A stretch of DNA of 64,000 nt from Chloroflexus sp. Y-396-1 (GTDB lineage Bacteria; Chloroflexota; Chloroflexia; Chloroflexales; Chloroflexaceae). Positions 45,803 to 55,040 of the stretch are shown in pieces. A model generated the notes under the pieces. The model was not told the origin of the DNA. It made no database searches and was given only the letters and a program-made list of their open reading frames with translations. How positions within the stretch are numbered: the first letter of the stretch is position 1; each line of letters starts with the position of its first letter. The position numbers were made by a program, and so were the translations under genes. The stretch spans positions 1,458,881-1,522,880 of the forward strand of contig NZ_KI911784.1 of the NCBI RefSeq assembly GCF_000516515.1, read 5' to 3'.

Positions 45803-46243
45803 CTCCGTGTGTCGTTGATCGGGACGCTGCTATCGTAACGAGCGGAGATGTACGTTCGATGAAAAAGAGGTGATAGCAGGTGAAACTCTGTATACATGGT
45901 GAGGAGCAATTTTCTAGCGAGTCTTTTTCCGTTTGTAAGCGCACAGCATGGTACGCTAAGGGTGTGGCTAACGTTTACATTCTTGAAGTGTGGTGTGTAT
46001 CGGTGAAAAAGATCTGACAACTATCACCCTTAGTATCTTTCTCTCTTGCAATTGGGTTTAGGAATAGAAAACATGTTTGAGCAACGATACGTTTTATGGC
46101 ATCACAATGAGCAATCAGCTACCCATCGAATCAGCAAGGGCAGGTTCCCAACCGGACCACCATAGCATACTGATGCTGCATGAACGATGTTTCGACTGCC
46201 TTGAACACAAAGACAACAACCAACAATTGATACGGAAACAGCT
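45803..46243. other. Divergent intergenic region, PglC-like / glycosidase-like
   Basis: About 440 bases between divergently transcribed genes, more AT-rich than its surroundings. No gene, riboswitch or strong promoter consensus was recognised. Confidence 0.5.
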
Positions 46244-48031
46244 ATGAATCGATACACGTACAGTCTGCTTGTGATCTGGGTCGTTATTTCGCTCATACTG
46301 TCGGCACAGCCAACAACTCTTGTGGCAGCGCCAGATCAGCCTACTCGCCTGAATGCATTTGGCCTCAACACCTATTTCAGTGGTCTGGAACGATTACCGC
46401 AAAATCGGAACGATGATCTTGGGGCATTAATCAACGCAACACGCGATCTCGGTGCACGCTGGATCCGCGAAGAGATCAGTTGGGCCAACCTGGAACCGGG
46501 TAAAGGGGTATTTAACTGGGGACTAATGGACGCAGCACTGACTCAGGCAGCGCAAGCCGGTTTTGGGATTATCGGGATGCTGCTGACAACACCAGGCTGG
46601 GCACGGGTGAGCGATTGTAATAGTCGAATCACGCGCAACGGTGGTGCGCTGAACTACTGGTGTCCGCCAGCTAACCCGCAGGACTTTGCCGATTTTGTAG
46701 CGGCTACGGTCGAGCGTTACGATGGTGATGGGATCAATGATGCACCGGGTTCACCACGAGTAGCAGCCTGGCAAATTTGGAATGAACCAAACAACTGGGC
46801 CACCTGGCCAGGTGAGGCGCATGAATACGGTGCGATACTGGCTGCTGGTTACGCTGCTGCCAAAGCAGCCGATCCGACGACGCTGGTTGCAACAGGCGGC
46901 GTCTATGTCTTCGATGGAGGTACCCGTACCGGCGGGAACCGTGACGGATTAGAATTTCTTGGTGCAGCTTTTACGGCTGTTCCCGCAGCACAGACCAGCT
47001 TTGATGCGTTAGCCATTCATCCGTATATGCCTGACACTGCCCCTGATCGCGCTGGATTGTATGGCCTGGTCTCGTTATGGGGGCGGATTGCCAATACCCG
47101 TGGCTGGCTCGATGCGAAGCGTGGGCCGCACGTACCGATCTGGATTAGCGAGCTAGGGTGGTCAACCTGTACAGTCTCCTCACCAGTTTGCAAAACTGAA
47201 CCTGAACAGGCGAATTATCTGGTACGTAGCCATGGGATTGCCTTGGCCCTGGGTGTACAGCACATCAACTGGTTCCAACTCGAAGATAAATTCGATAGCC
47301 CCACCAGTGATTTGTGGGGCAATGCGGCGATCTTGCGGAACCGCAATCAGGGTTATAGCCGTAAATTGGCTGCCAATGCCTACGCGACACTTACAGCTCA
47401 ACTCGGAGCAGCCACGTTTATCGGATTCGGTCCACTGCACAATTACTCATTTCAACCCGATGCCTTAACACCACCAGCACGTTACCATCTGCGCTTTCAG
47501 ACCAGTACTGGCGCGCTCGTTGATCTCCTGTGGACGACCGGTGTTGCCGAGATACGTGCGGTGCCGCTTGAAGCGGGTCGTACTGCCCAACTGATTGGTC
47601 GTGATGGGAATACCCTCCCGTTAAATATTCAGAACGGCCAGGTCCAGATTCCGTTAAGCGAGACACCAGTCTATCTCCGACAGGACACACCTGCCCAGCT
47701 CGTGGTAACACCAAGCGAAGTGACCCTGATCGCACTGCCAACCGATCCCGAAGCAACGTATACGCTTATGGTACAGAACCTCGGTTCAGCTAACATTGCC
47801 TGGAGCGCCAGCGGTGGTGCGAGCTGGTTGACGCTCGAAACGACCAGCGGGAACGGGTATCGTAGCGAACTACGTTATCGTATCAATCCAACCGGCTTAT
47901 CAACAGGCAACTACACGACCGTGATCAATGTAAATGCCGGTAGCGCTGGAAGCAAGAGCATCCCGATCACATTGCGAATAGTGACAACGGTATACCGTCT
48001 CTATGTGCCGATAGTGGGGCGAAACGAATAG
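46244..48031 (+). CDS. Secreted clan-A glycosidase-like protein (GH39/GH5-like) with BACON-type end domain
   Basis: 595 residues. A signal peptide (about 1-29) precedes a TIM barrel with LGARWIREEISWANLEPGKG near 62, AAWQIWNEPNNWATWPG near 178 (acid/base Glu after Asn) and PIWISELGWSTC near 300 (nucleophile Glu). This pair of Glu residues is the clan GH-A pattern of family 39 and 5 enzymes. The C-terminal part (NLGSANIAWSASGGASWLTL ... GNYTTVINVNAG) resembles a BACON-like beta domain. The protein ends VYRLYVPIVGRNE, like the SGNH protein. The substrate is unknown; the surface amino-sugar glycan made next door is one candidate. Confidence 0.85.
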   Translation: MNRYTYSLLVIWVVISLILSAQPTTLVAAPDQPTRLNAFGLNTYFSGLERLPQNRNDDLGALINATRDLGARWIREEISWANLEPGKGVFNWGLMDAALTQAAQAGFGIIGMLLTTPGWARVSDCNSRITRNGGALNYWCPPANPQDFADFVAATVERYDGDGINDAPGSPRVAAWQIWNEPNNWATWPGEAHEYGAILAAGYAAAKAADPTTLVATGGVYVFDGGTRTGGNRDGLEFLGAAFTAVPAAQTSFDALAIHPYMPDTAPDRAGLYGLVSLWGRIANTRGWLDAKRGPHVPIWISELGWSTCTVSSPVCKTEPEQANYLVRSHGIALALGVQHINWFQLEDKFDSPTSDLWGNAAILRNRNQGYSRKLAANAYATLTAQLGAATFIGFGPLHNYSFQPDALTPPARYHLRFQTSTGALVDLLWTTGVAEIRAVPLEAGRTAQLIGRDGNTLPLNIQNGQVQIPLSETPVYLRQDTPAQLVVTPSEVTLIALPTDPEATYTLMVQNLGSANIAWSASGGASWLTLETTSGNGYRSELRYRINPTGLSTGNYTTVINVNAGSAGSKSIPITLRIVTTVYRLYVPIVGRNE

Positions 48032-48702
48032 GATGTGCTGCATGTCTTGCTATGCATGTTTGACAGTCGGCAGAACGCTATGAGGTTTTCAACGTTTTCA
48101 CCCTGCCTGGCAGTAAGAGAGAATGGAGAGACTCAACCTATCCGCTGTGCGCATGCGGTGTGTAGATTCCCATACCGAGGAACGTTTGCGGTCAACACAC
48201 GTAGTATCACCGATTGTGCCTATCACCGTATTGTAGATGTGGATTCAACATCTCCCAGGCCCCCGCAAGTGAGGGGGGACAACGAAAGCGGAGGGTCTGG
48301 AGGATGGTGTGCTAGTATGCCGGCCAATGGCTGCTAGTCGCACACCGCACGACGTGAGCCAGTGGCCCGCATCCTGAAAGGTATGTACGGAACAACGGTA
48401 CGCCCCCGCCGACTCGCCTATCATGTCTGTTGCTACATCGGGAGGGATGGGTTCCACCCCTTACTGACCGCCTGCTGGGGCTTGGGGCAATAGTGTGCTG
48501 ATACGCCAACCGATGGGTTCTGGTCACGCATCTCGATGATCACGTGGCAGCCAGTCCACGTTCCATCAGTGCGCTTCCATCCTCATTCCCTCGCCCCCTG
48601 CCGCTCCTAAAGGGTCGAGGAAGGTGGAAGTTGGGCAGGTGGGACGCCCGCGCTAGATGGCGTGTTGACGGTGTAGACAATGGCTTCCCCTCTGTACACC
48701 GC
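48032..48702. other. Repeat-rich spacer upstream of rplI, left part
   Basis: About 670 bases without a gene. It has a REP-like copy at 48353-48375 (AGCCAGTGGCCCGCATCC) and a CTTCC/GGAAG hairpin near 48580-48630. Confidence 0.5.
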
Positions 48703-49031
48703 ACATACGGGCCGGAGGCCCGCGTACCCCGGTGACAACGGGCGGCAGCCGAAGCCCCAGACGGCGTGCCGCTTCCACATGCGGGCCGGAGGCCCGCGTA
48801 CCCCGGTGACAACGGGCGGCAGCCGAAGCCCCAGACGGCGTGCCGCTTCCACATGCGGGCCGGAGGCCCGCGTACCCACGTGGCAGCGAAGCCCCAGACG
48901 GCGTGCCGCTTCCACATGCGGGCCGGAGGCTCGCGTACCCAGGTGGCAGCGGGCGGCAGCCGAAGCCCCAGACGGCGTGCCGCTTCCACATGCGGGCCGG
49001 AGGCCCGCGTACCCCGGTGGCAGCGGGAGTC
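48703..49031. repeat. Five-copy tandem array of a 74-base REP-containing unit
   Basis: Cores (GGGCCGGAGGCCCGCGTACC) start at 48709, 48783, 48857, 48920 and 48994: spacings 74, 74, 63 and 74. The short interval lacks 11 bases (GGGCGGCAGCC). Each unit holds the GGGCC-nnn-GGCCC hairpin plus GACGGCGTGCCGCTTCCACA. Open frames on both strands over this array are an effect of composition. Confidence 0.9.
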
Positions 49032-49138
49032 ATCGGTAGCAGAGGCGTGCGGTTCGTCGTTATCACTCCATCCCATCGTCGAACAGTTCTCATCGCATGT
49101 ACCCCGAAGCAAAAACCTCTCGCGCAGGCCTGGCAACG

Positions 49139-49168
49139 TTGACGATCAGGACGGGTTTATGGTAAGAT
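49139..49168 (+). promoter_or_regulatory. Promoter of rplI (and perhaps dnaB)
   Basis: TTGACG (49139-49144) and TAAGAT (49163-49168), 18-base spacer, 44 bases before the rplI start. Confidence 0.65.
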
Positions 49169-49211
49169 AAGGGTCGTTGCTCGGTAAACGGAACAGGTAA
49201 AGGAGAGCGCT

Positions 49212-49673
49212 GTGAGCGCAAAGAAAATGAAAGTATTGCTCCTCCGGGATGTTGAGCACCTGGGGAAAGCAGGTGAAATCAAAGATGTAAGCGGCGGTTT
49301 TGGCCGCAATTATCTGCTACCAAAAGGGTTTGCAGTTCTGGCAACCAAGAGCCACATTAAGCAAGCCGAAGAACGGCTGGCTGCTCAGCGTCGGCGAGCG
49401 GAAGCGGCCCGTAGAGAAGCTGAAGCACTGGCAGCCAAACTGTCAGCGCTGACATTAACATTTACGGCGAAAGTTGGCGAACAAGATCGGCTCTACGGTT
49501 CGGTCACCAATGCCGACATCGCTGCCAAGCTGCGTGAAGAGGTCGGGATTGAGATTGACCGGCGTAAAATTATGTTGGAAGATCCGATCAAGCGTACCGG
49601 TGAATATGAGGTACCGGTGGAACTGGCCAGCGGTATTACTGCAACCCTCAAGGTAGTGGTCGTGGGCGAATAA
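49212..49673 (+). CDS. rplI: 50S ribosomal protein L9
   Basis: 153 residues from a GTG at 49212 with AGGAG 7 bases upstream; an ATG at 49227 is a weaker alternative. MKVLLLRDVEHLGKAGEIKD and GFGRNYLLPKGFAVLAT give the N-terminal rRNA-binding domain, a long helix follows (QAEERLAAQRRRAEAARREA), and the C-terminal domain contains LYGSVTNADIAAKL. L9 binds 23S rRNA near the L1 stalk and keeps reading frame. dnaB follows, the same order as in many bacteria. Confidence 0.97.
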   Translation: MSAKKMKVLLLRDVEHLGKAGEIKDVSGGFGRNYLLPKGFAVLATKSHIKQAEERLAAQRRRAEAARREAEALAAKLSALTLTFTAKVGEQDRLYGSVTNADIAAKLREEVGIEIDRRKIMLEDPIKRTGEYEVPVELASGITATLKVVVVGE

Positions 49674-49703
49674 TTCGCAATTGTCATATCCACTAAGTTT
49701 CGT

Positions 49704-49737
49704 CAATGTGCCGCAATATGCGGCACATTGGCGTTTT
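49704..49737 (+). terminator. Terminator between rplI and dnaB
   Basis: Perfect 11-base arms CAATGTGCCGC (49704-49714) and GCGGCACATTG (49720-49730) with a 5-base loop, then GCGTTTTG. It lies 22 bases before the dnaB start and may limit readthrough from rplI. Confidence 0.8.
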
Positions 49738-49759
49738 GTAGAAGTGATGTGGATAACTG

Positions 49760-51133
49760 GTGGGCAACAGGGGAAAAACGGTGGAAAAGCGGGAAGATCG
49801 GATTGAACGTAGTGTTCCCTTTGATTTACAGGCAGAGCGGGCAACCCTTGGCTCGATCTTGCTTGAACGTGACGCCATCATCGCTGTCGCCGGTTGGCTC
49901 CCCGCCGAATACTTTTACCTGGAAAAGCATGCCCTGATTTACGAGGCGATGCTGGCCTGCTACAACCGGCGGGAACCGGCGGATCTGGCTACCGTTGCCG
50001 CCGAACTTCGCCGACGTGGTCAGCTTGAATTGGTTGGCGGCCTGACCATGCTGAGCGAGCTGGTCACCGAAGTACCAACCGCAGTGCACATTGAATATTA
50101 TGCCCGGATTGTTGAACGAACGGCTCTCTTGCGTCGCCTGATCGAGGCTGGCGGTCGAATCGCAGCGATGGGCTACGACGAATCAAGCGATCTCGAAGAG
50201 ACCCTTGATCGAGCGGAAGCAGAACTCTTTGCGGTCTCGCAGCGGCGCAACAATCAAGACTTTGTCCATATTGGTCGGGTGGTCAATACGCTCTTCGCTC
50301 AGATCGAGTCGATGCAGGAGCGGCGTGGTGAGGTTATAGGGGTGCCGACCGGTTACCATGACCTCGATGCACTGACCGGTGGGTTGCAACCCAGTGACCT
50401 GATCATTCTCGCGGCTCGGCCTAGCGTTGGGAAAACCTCGCTCGCTCTCTCGCTGGCCTACAATGTGGCGTTTCAGACCAATGGCACGGTCGCTATCTTC
50501 AGCTTGGAGATGAGCCGTGAACAACTGGTCCAGCGTATGCTGGCAATGCATACCGGTATTGACATGCAACGCTTACGCACCGGTAATCTACGCGGTGAAG
50601 AGCTGAGTTTAGCAATCGAAGGACTTGGTGTCCTCTCCGAACTCCCTATCTACATTGAAGACACGCCAGGGCTGAGTATCACCGATGTTCGTGCTCGCGC
50701 TCGTCGGTTACACAGTGAAGTGGGCATTACCCTGGTGATGATCGACTACCTGCAATTGATGTCGGGGCGGCGCACCGATAATCGGGTGCAAGAGGTCAGC
50801 GACATCAGTCGTGGGCTGAAAGCACTGGCCCGCGAACTGAATGTACCGGTGATTGCCCTTTCTCAGCTCTCGCGTGCGGTGGAGGGGCGACAAAACCATG
50901 TGCCAATGCTCAGCGACCTGCGCGAGTCGGGATCAATTGAGCAAGACGCCGACATTGTGATGTTTATTTATCGTGAGGAACTATACGATAAAGACACGGA
51001 TAAGAAAGGGATAGCCGAGATTCATATCGCGAAACATCGCAATGGCCCGCTTGGGGTCATTCCATTGCGTTTTGAGTCGCGCACGACCCGCTTCCAGAAT
51101 CTTGAGCGTTATAAGGCACCAGAAGGGTTCTGA
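49760..51133 (+). CDS. dnaB: Replicative DNA helicase DnaB
   Basis: 457 residues from a GTG at 49760 (a second GTG at 49781 is possible). The N-terminal domain (VPFDLQAERATLGSILLERD ... YEAMLACYNRREPADLATVA) binds primase. The RecA-like motor has Walker A ILAARPSVGKTSLALSLAYN near 217, Walker B VMIDYLQLMSG near 325, and QLSRAVEGRQNHVPMLSDLRE with the arginine/sensor residues near 370. It unwinds DNA ahead of the fork. No intein or frameshift seen. Confidence 0.97.
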   Translation: MGNRGKTVEKREDRIERSVPFDLQAERATLGSILLERDAIIAVAGWLPAEYFYLEKHALIYEAMLACYNRREPADLATVAAELRRRGQLELVGGLTMLSELVTEVPTAVHIEYYARIVERTALLRRLIEAGGRIAAMGYDESSDLEETLDRAEAELFAVSQRRNNQDFVHIGRVVNTLFAQIESMQERRGEVIGVPTGYHDLDALTGGLQPSDLIILAARPSVGKTSLALSLAYNVAFQTNGTVAIFSLEMSREQLVQRMLAMHTGIDMQRLRTGNLRGEELSLAIEGLGVLSELPIYIEDTPGLSITDVRARARRLHSEVGITLVMIDYLQLMSGRRTDNRVQEVSDISRGLKALARELNVPVIALSQLSRAVEGRQNHVPMLSDLRESGSIEQDADIVMFIYREELYDKDTDKKGIAEIHIAKHRNGPLGVIPLRFESRTTRFQNLERYKAPEGF

Positions 51134-51299
51134 GTGCCTGTCTGAAAAACTCGTCGTCATACGTCACGATACGACAGAGTTGTATGGCGGGGCAAGGTGG
51201 CGCTAAAGGAAAGTCACCGCCTCATTCCCGCGGATGAGCCGCCCTGTTAGGTAGGAAAAAAGGGGTAAAGCTACCAGGCTTTGCTATGTTTGAACGCTC

Positions 51300-51328
51300 T
51301 TGCCAAAATTACTCCGATATGGTAGTAT
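51300..51328 (+). promoter_or_regulatory. Promoter of the tRNA-Trp/Ser/Ser cluster
   Basis: TTGCCA (51300-51305) and TAGTAT (51323-51328), 17-base spacer, 12 bases before tRNA-Trp. Confidence 0.65.
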
Positions 51329-51339
51329 ATAAGGCGCGA

Positions 51340-51415
51340 AGGCGGGTAGCTCAATTGGCAGAGCAGTGGCCTCCAAATCCACCGGTTGCAGGTTCAAGTC
51401 CTGTCCCGCCTGCCA
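51340..51415 (+). tRNA. tRNA-Trp(CCA)
   Basis: 76 bases with encoded CCA end. Acceptor AGGCGGG pairs with CCCGCCT; anticodon loop CTCCAAA gives CCA; T arm GCAGG TTCAAGT CCTGT. Confidence 0.95.
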
Positions 51416-51438
51416 ATTTTTATGCCGGCTGGCCGGTC

Positions 51439-51532
51439 GGGGGCGTGGCAGAGTCCGGTTTAATGCGTCGGTCTTGAAAACCGAAGGACGTAGCAATGCG
51501 TCCCGTGGGTTCGAATCCCACCGCCCCCTCCA
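51439..51532 (+). tRNA. tRNA-Ser(TGA)
   Basis: 94 bases with long variable arm (GGACGTAGCAATGCGTCC) and encoded CCA. Acceptor GGGGGCG pairs with CGCCCCC; anticodon loop CTTGAAA gives TGA. Confidence 0.95.
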
Positions 51533-51543
51533 TAATCTGATAC

Positions 51544-51633
51544 GGGGAGGTCGCATAGTGGCTGAGTGCGGCGGTTTGCTAAACCGCTAGGGGGGCAACC
51601 CCCTCGAGGGTTCGAATCCCTCTCTCCCCGCCA
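51544..51633 (+). tRNA. tRNA-Ser(GCT)
   Basis: 90 bases with a long variable arm (AGGGGGGCAACCCCCT) and encoded CCA. Acceptor GGGGAGG pairs with TCTCCCC (one G-T pair); anticodon loop TTGCTAA gives GCT. Confidence 0.95.
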
Positions 51634-51636
51634 CCG

Positions 51637-51666
51637 GCACTCGCAGTTATCGCGAGTGCGTTTTTT
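51637..51666 (+). terminator. Terminator of the tRNA cluster
   Basis: GCACTCGC (51637-51644) and GCGAGTGC (51652-51659) arms followed by G and six T. It ends 33 bases past the last tRNA. Confidence 0.9.
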
Positions 51667-51973
51667 ATTGCTTATTCTCTTTTCTATCGTATCGCTACTG
51701 CCTGACGGGGAAAGCGTTAAATGCCTCTCCCTCATTTTCCTTCCTCTCCCAAACTGAGCGAGGAAGGGGATGCTCCGGTCGGGTTTAGAATTCATCCCTC
51801 CCACTGCAATGACAAGGCATCATTGGCGAGACCACAGAAGCGTGGCCACAGACTATTGTCAGAACAGGACAATACGAACCTTCGCACACAGGGACGGGTT
51901 GAGCACACCCGCCCCTATCACCCCTGAGACGAGATGGTCTTGCCTACAAGACACGAATGCCTTCCCACCACGG
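51667..51973. other. Spacer between tRNA cluster and lipoprotein gene
   Basis: About 310 bases without a gene. It has CCTTCCTC / GAGGAAGG arms near 51738-51766 and an ACGGGT / ACCCGCC hairpin near 51892-51912, both of types that recur in other spacers. Confidence 0.5.
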
Positions 51974-54244
51974 CTAACGCTCACGTAAGCGCCGTTTCAC
52001 CGCATTGTCAAGATCGGCAATAGTAATGCCGTACACGTCTAGCAATGCTGCTGGTGTCAGTTCTTTACTTAGATTACCGAAGGTTGTTCCGAAACCGACA
52101 GAGAATAGAGGCATCCGGTCGATCACTCTGTCTGTTGGTACGTTGCTGAAGAAGCGGTAGAACTGCACGAATGAGTCCATACCGTAGGTTTCAATCAGGT
52201 AACGTACCGTCTCACCTGAGAAGATATACTCATAGCCTACACTTTGTCCGAGGAGATCATAATCACCCAGACGCTCGGCACCGGTAAGTTGTTCTAGACT
52301 CAACCGATCTAGCCAGCCATCTTCAAGCAGAGAACGACGGAGGTCGGGAGTAAGTTGATCGGCAAAATACATGGCCGCACCTTCGACAAGCCAGATTGGC
52401 GTGAAGAAGCGGGTTTCGCAAGCAAGCGCTAGATGAACTAATTCGTGCCTGATGGTAGCCAGTCGGCCGAAGGCACCATTGTCATCAGGTTGGCGGCTAA
52501 ATGCTTCGCCGTTGATGTAGAATGCGCGCCCGATAGCTTTTATCTGATCACCAGTAAGGTGATACAGTGACAACGCTGCACCGAGCGTTCGCGATCCCAA
52601 ACGAGTTTGGTTGTGAAAGTCATCCTGCGTTGGTATGAAGTAGAGAACGAATCGCTCCTCTAGAAGTAGGCCAGTGGTTTGCAGATCGCGATAGGCCTGC
52701 TCACATTCCTGAGCTACTTTGTTTAGGATCGTTTCAGCACCCGGTCTTGAGATGATCAGGAAATGCGGTGTTTCCTGCACAATAACGTCGTCAGTCCACC
52801 AGAAGGGTGGAACATCCTCCAGTTCATACGAGTCGATAACCCACTGATCCTGTTGCCGCACGAAGGTATAGCGTATGGTATGCTGGAAAGGATTATCCTG
52901 TGAAACGCCGCGTAGCTGATAGCGCAGAAACACGGCAATTCGCTTGATCCGTCCTTTTTCCACATCTGAGTCGATTAAAATGGTTGAGGGCGATATACTC
53001 AACTGATAGGTATGCAGAGGGAGTTGCTGGCTGCGCATGAAGATTGTTTGCTGTTCCTGCTGCAAGTCGGTCGCGAATGTTGCCAAGTATGCGTTCAGGT
53101 CACCGGTAATCACCGCGTTGGCCTGCCGTTCGAGCACACTCGTCAGTTCGCGCAGAACAAGCTGTTTCGCGGTAGGTGTCACGGTTGGCGGTGGTACATC
53201 ACTACTTGCTGAAGTGATGGCAGCGCTGACCAGACCTGATCTATTGAAGCGAAGGGTGGCGGTGGCGTAAGTGGGAAAGACGAACCTCATTTCGGCTAGC
53301 TGTTGCGGACGCGGAAATGCGATCTCACCCACATATGCCTGACCGGGAAGCCAGCCTTTGGGAGGGGAAATGCTTTCCATCAGACTGGTACTCACTTGCA
53401 ATGGTTTATACGCCGCAAACTCGGCATCGAGCAGGCGTGCATCATTGCCCGTCAGCCCTTTCCCTAGATAGTACTCTCGTTGCAGCGTATTCACGAAAGC
53501 GAGGGTAAAGATGATCTTGTCTTCGGTCAGGGTAAGGGAGTCTACGCGAAGAATGATTGGCACTAGTGCTCTCTGCGAGCTATACAGCTCAAGTGTTATA
53601 GAGTATGTTCCCGTGGGAGGTTGGAGTGCCGATGGCATCGGTTGATCGAGTCGAAAGCCAATCGGCTCATACCAGGGAACCTGCAACTGGTATGGTTCAC
53701 CACCCTGTGGGATGGGAAACACCACATCGCCAACATTTGCCTGGCCGGGTACAAAGCCGTCTGACGGCGAAAGCAATCGCAAATTGTCGCTAAACTCGAT
53801 TGCTTCATATTCGTTACCTGCCGCATCAGATAGCCGGAGATCGCGTCTGATAAGACCACCAGTGATGTAGGCTTCTTTGTCGGTAACGTTGCGAAAGCCA
53901 ATGTGCAGGATCAGATGTTCGTCGGTCAAGGTTGCGTGGTAGAGGATGAAATGAACGTTCTTCAGAGTGCCCTGTGTGCTGGAAGCCTGTTTATTAATGA
54001 GATAGCTTCCTTTCACTGGAGCTGGAACAATAGTAGATTGTGGGCGCGGCGGAAGTGTGGGTTCTGACTGAGATGAGGTCATTTCTGGCGATAGTGTAGC
54101 AACCGGGGAAGATGGTTTAGGTAATTCAGCAATTGTGGAAGTAGCTTCAGGAACCGTAGTTACCGAGGGGATTGTTCCAGTACAAGCGGTCGTGATGAGC
54201 AACAGAACACCTGCTACCAGTGCCAGGAAGGCGTTGAGCTTCAT
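51974..54244 (-). CDS. Lipoprotein with peptidase-MA-type zinc protease domain
   Basis: 756 residues from the ATG at 54244, chosen for its AGGAG and because a lipoprotein signal (LALVAGVLLLITTAC) follows directly, with Cys near residue 23. Two beta-sandwich domains (about 70-180 and 190-320) share a similar pattern (LRLLSPSDGFVPGQANVGDV and MESISPPKGWLPGQAYVGEI), pointing to an internal duplication. A NTF2-like middle part is followed by a gluzincin domain with RHELVHLALACETRF near 620 and WLVEGAAMYFADQL, giving the His-Glu-x2-His and a downstream Glu. It would sit on the outer face of the membrane; the substrate is unknown. Confidence 0.8.
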   Translation of the reverse strand: MKLNAFLALVAGVLLLITTACTGTIPSVTTVPEATSTIAELPKPSSPVATLSPEMTSSQSEPTLPPRPQSTIVPAPVKGSYLINKQASSTQGTLKNVHFILYHATLTDEHLILHIGFRNVTDKEAYITGGLIRRDLRLSDAAGNEYEAIEFSDNLRLLSPSDGFVPGQANVGDVVFPIPQGGEPYQLQVPWYEPIGFRLDQPMPSALQPPTGTYSITLELYSSQRALVPIILRVDSLTLTEDKIIFTLAFVNTLQREYYLGKGLTGNDARLLDAEFAAYKPLQVSTSLMESISPPKGWLPGQAYVGEIAFPRPQQLAEMRFVFPTYATATLRFNRSGLVSAAITSASSDVPPPTVTPTAKQLVLRELTSVLERQANAVITGDLNAYLATFATDLQQEQQTIFMRSQQLPLHTYQLSISPSTILIDSDVEKGRIKRIAVFLRYQLRGVSQDNPFQHTIRYTFVRQQDQWVIDSYELEDVPPFWWTDDVIVQETPHFLIISRPGAETILNKVAQECEQAYRDLQTTGLLLEERFVLYFIPTQDDFHNQTRLGSRTLGAALSLYHLTGDQIKAIGRAFYINGEAFSRQPDDNGAFGRLATIRHELVHLALACETRFFTPIWLVEGAAMYFADQLTPDLRRSLLEDGWLDRLSLEQLTGAERLGDYDLLGQSVGYEYIFSGETVRYLIETYGMDSFVQFYRFFSNVPTDRVIDRMPLFSVGFGTTFGNLSKELTPAALLDVYGITIADLDNAVKRRLRER

Positions 54245-55040
54245 ACATGCATCTCCTTGAACGTGGGTCACGCACCTGTGCGGAGATAACGACGATATTG
54301 CTCTGCTACGATTAGGCAGTGAGCATCGTTATGGAATGTACAAAACGCGCATTCGCCATGATTAAGTTGAGAGATCAAGGACGGCAATGTGTGAAACTGA
54401 CAGAGAATGCTCAAACCTACCGTGCTGCATCGAGCAAGACATCGTGCCGTACAGATCACAGAGGGCGGAGATGTAGTGAGGAGCGTGACGAATGAACAAC
54501 CTGTTCCTACCTGATTCAATTACCAGAACAACAATCGTCGGTTAACTGGGCTGTAAGAAGATGTATTCTGGGTACATCGATACTGTATCACATGTAAACA
54601 TATACCAACAAGACGCGATTAAAATAGAATTAGTGAAGAAATATTCACTAATAATCGTATTTTCAACGCAACATTCTTAGAGATATATGAAATAATCGCA
54701 GTATCAATGATGAATACTTCTAATTTAGGATGTTCAATCATCGGGTTTCCAATACTTGAATACAACGCTTGGCAAGAGCAGATCGACTATTCCAAATACC
54801 GGTATTCAGGTATCATTCGTCACCCTTCCGCAAATGACGATACCTGCTCCGGCCAGGCAATGAAACTACAGACATCACTCATACAGGCGAGACCGGTTGC
54901 CACCTCGCTCGCTGACCTTTCTTTACCTTTCATCCCATGCTGGCAGTGTTGAAAATCCTATTTCCATCCTACGACTGACGACAATCGCTCGCAATCTGGT
55001 TTATACTGCTTTGACGATATTTGCCTTGTCAGGAGTTGGT
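54245..55040. other. AT-rich spacer before the ABC exporter genes
   Basis: About 800 bases, distinctly AT-rich from 54540 to 54720 compared with the rest of the window. It contains a palindrome at 54629-54652 (ATTAGTGAA, 6-base loop, TTCACTAAT). Short open frames have no start signal or family resemblance. The left part lies behind the lipoprotein promoter region. Confidence 0.5.
54629..54652. promoter_or_regulatory. Palindromic possible operator upstream of the ABC exporter
   Basis: ATTAGTGAA (54629-54637) and TTCACTAAT (54644-54652) perfect 9-base arms, 6-base centre, in AT-rich DNA between divergent genes. Fits a dimeric repressor site; no regulator gene is adjacent. Confidence 0.4.

Noticed and set aside
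48540-49170. Pro/Arg-rich frames over the 74-base array
   Set aside because: Open on both strands in several frames because of high GC and a repeated unit; no start signal.
54707-54952. 81-codon frame in the AT-rich spacer
   Set aside because: No ribosome site, no family resemblance, and it runs into the region just before the exporter start.
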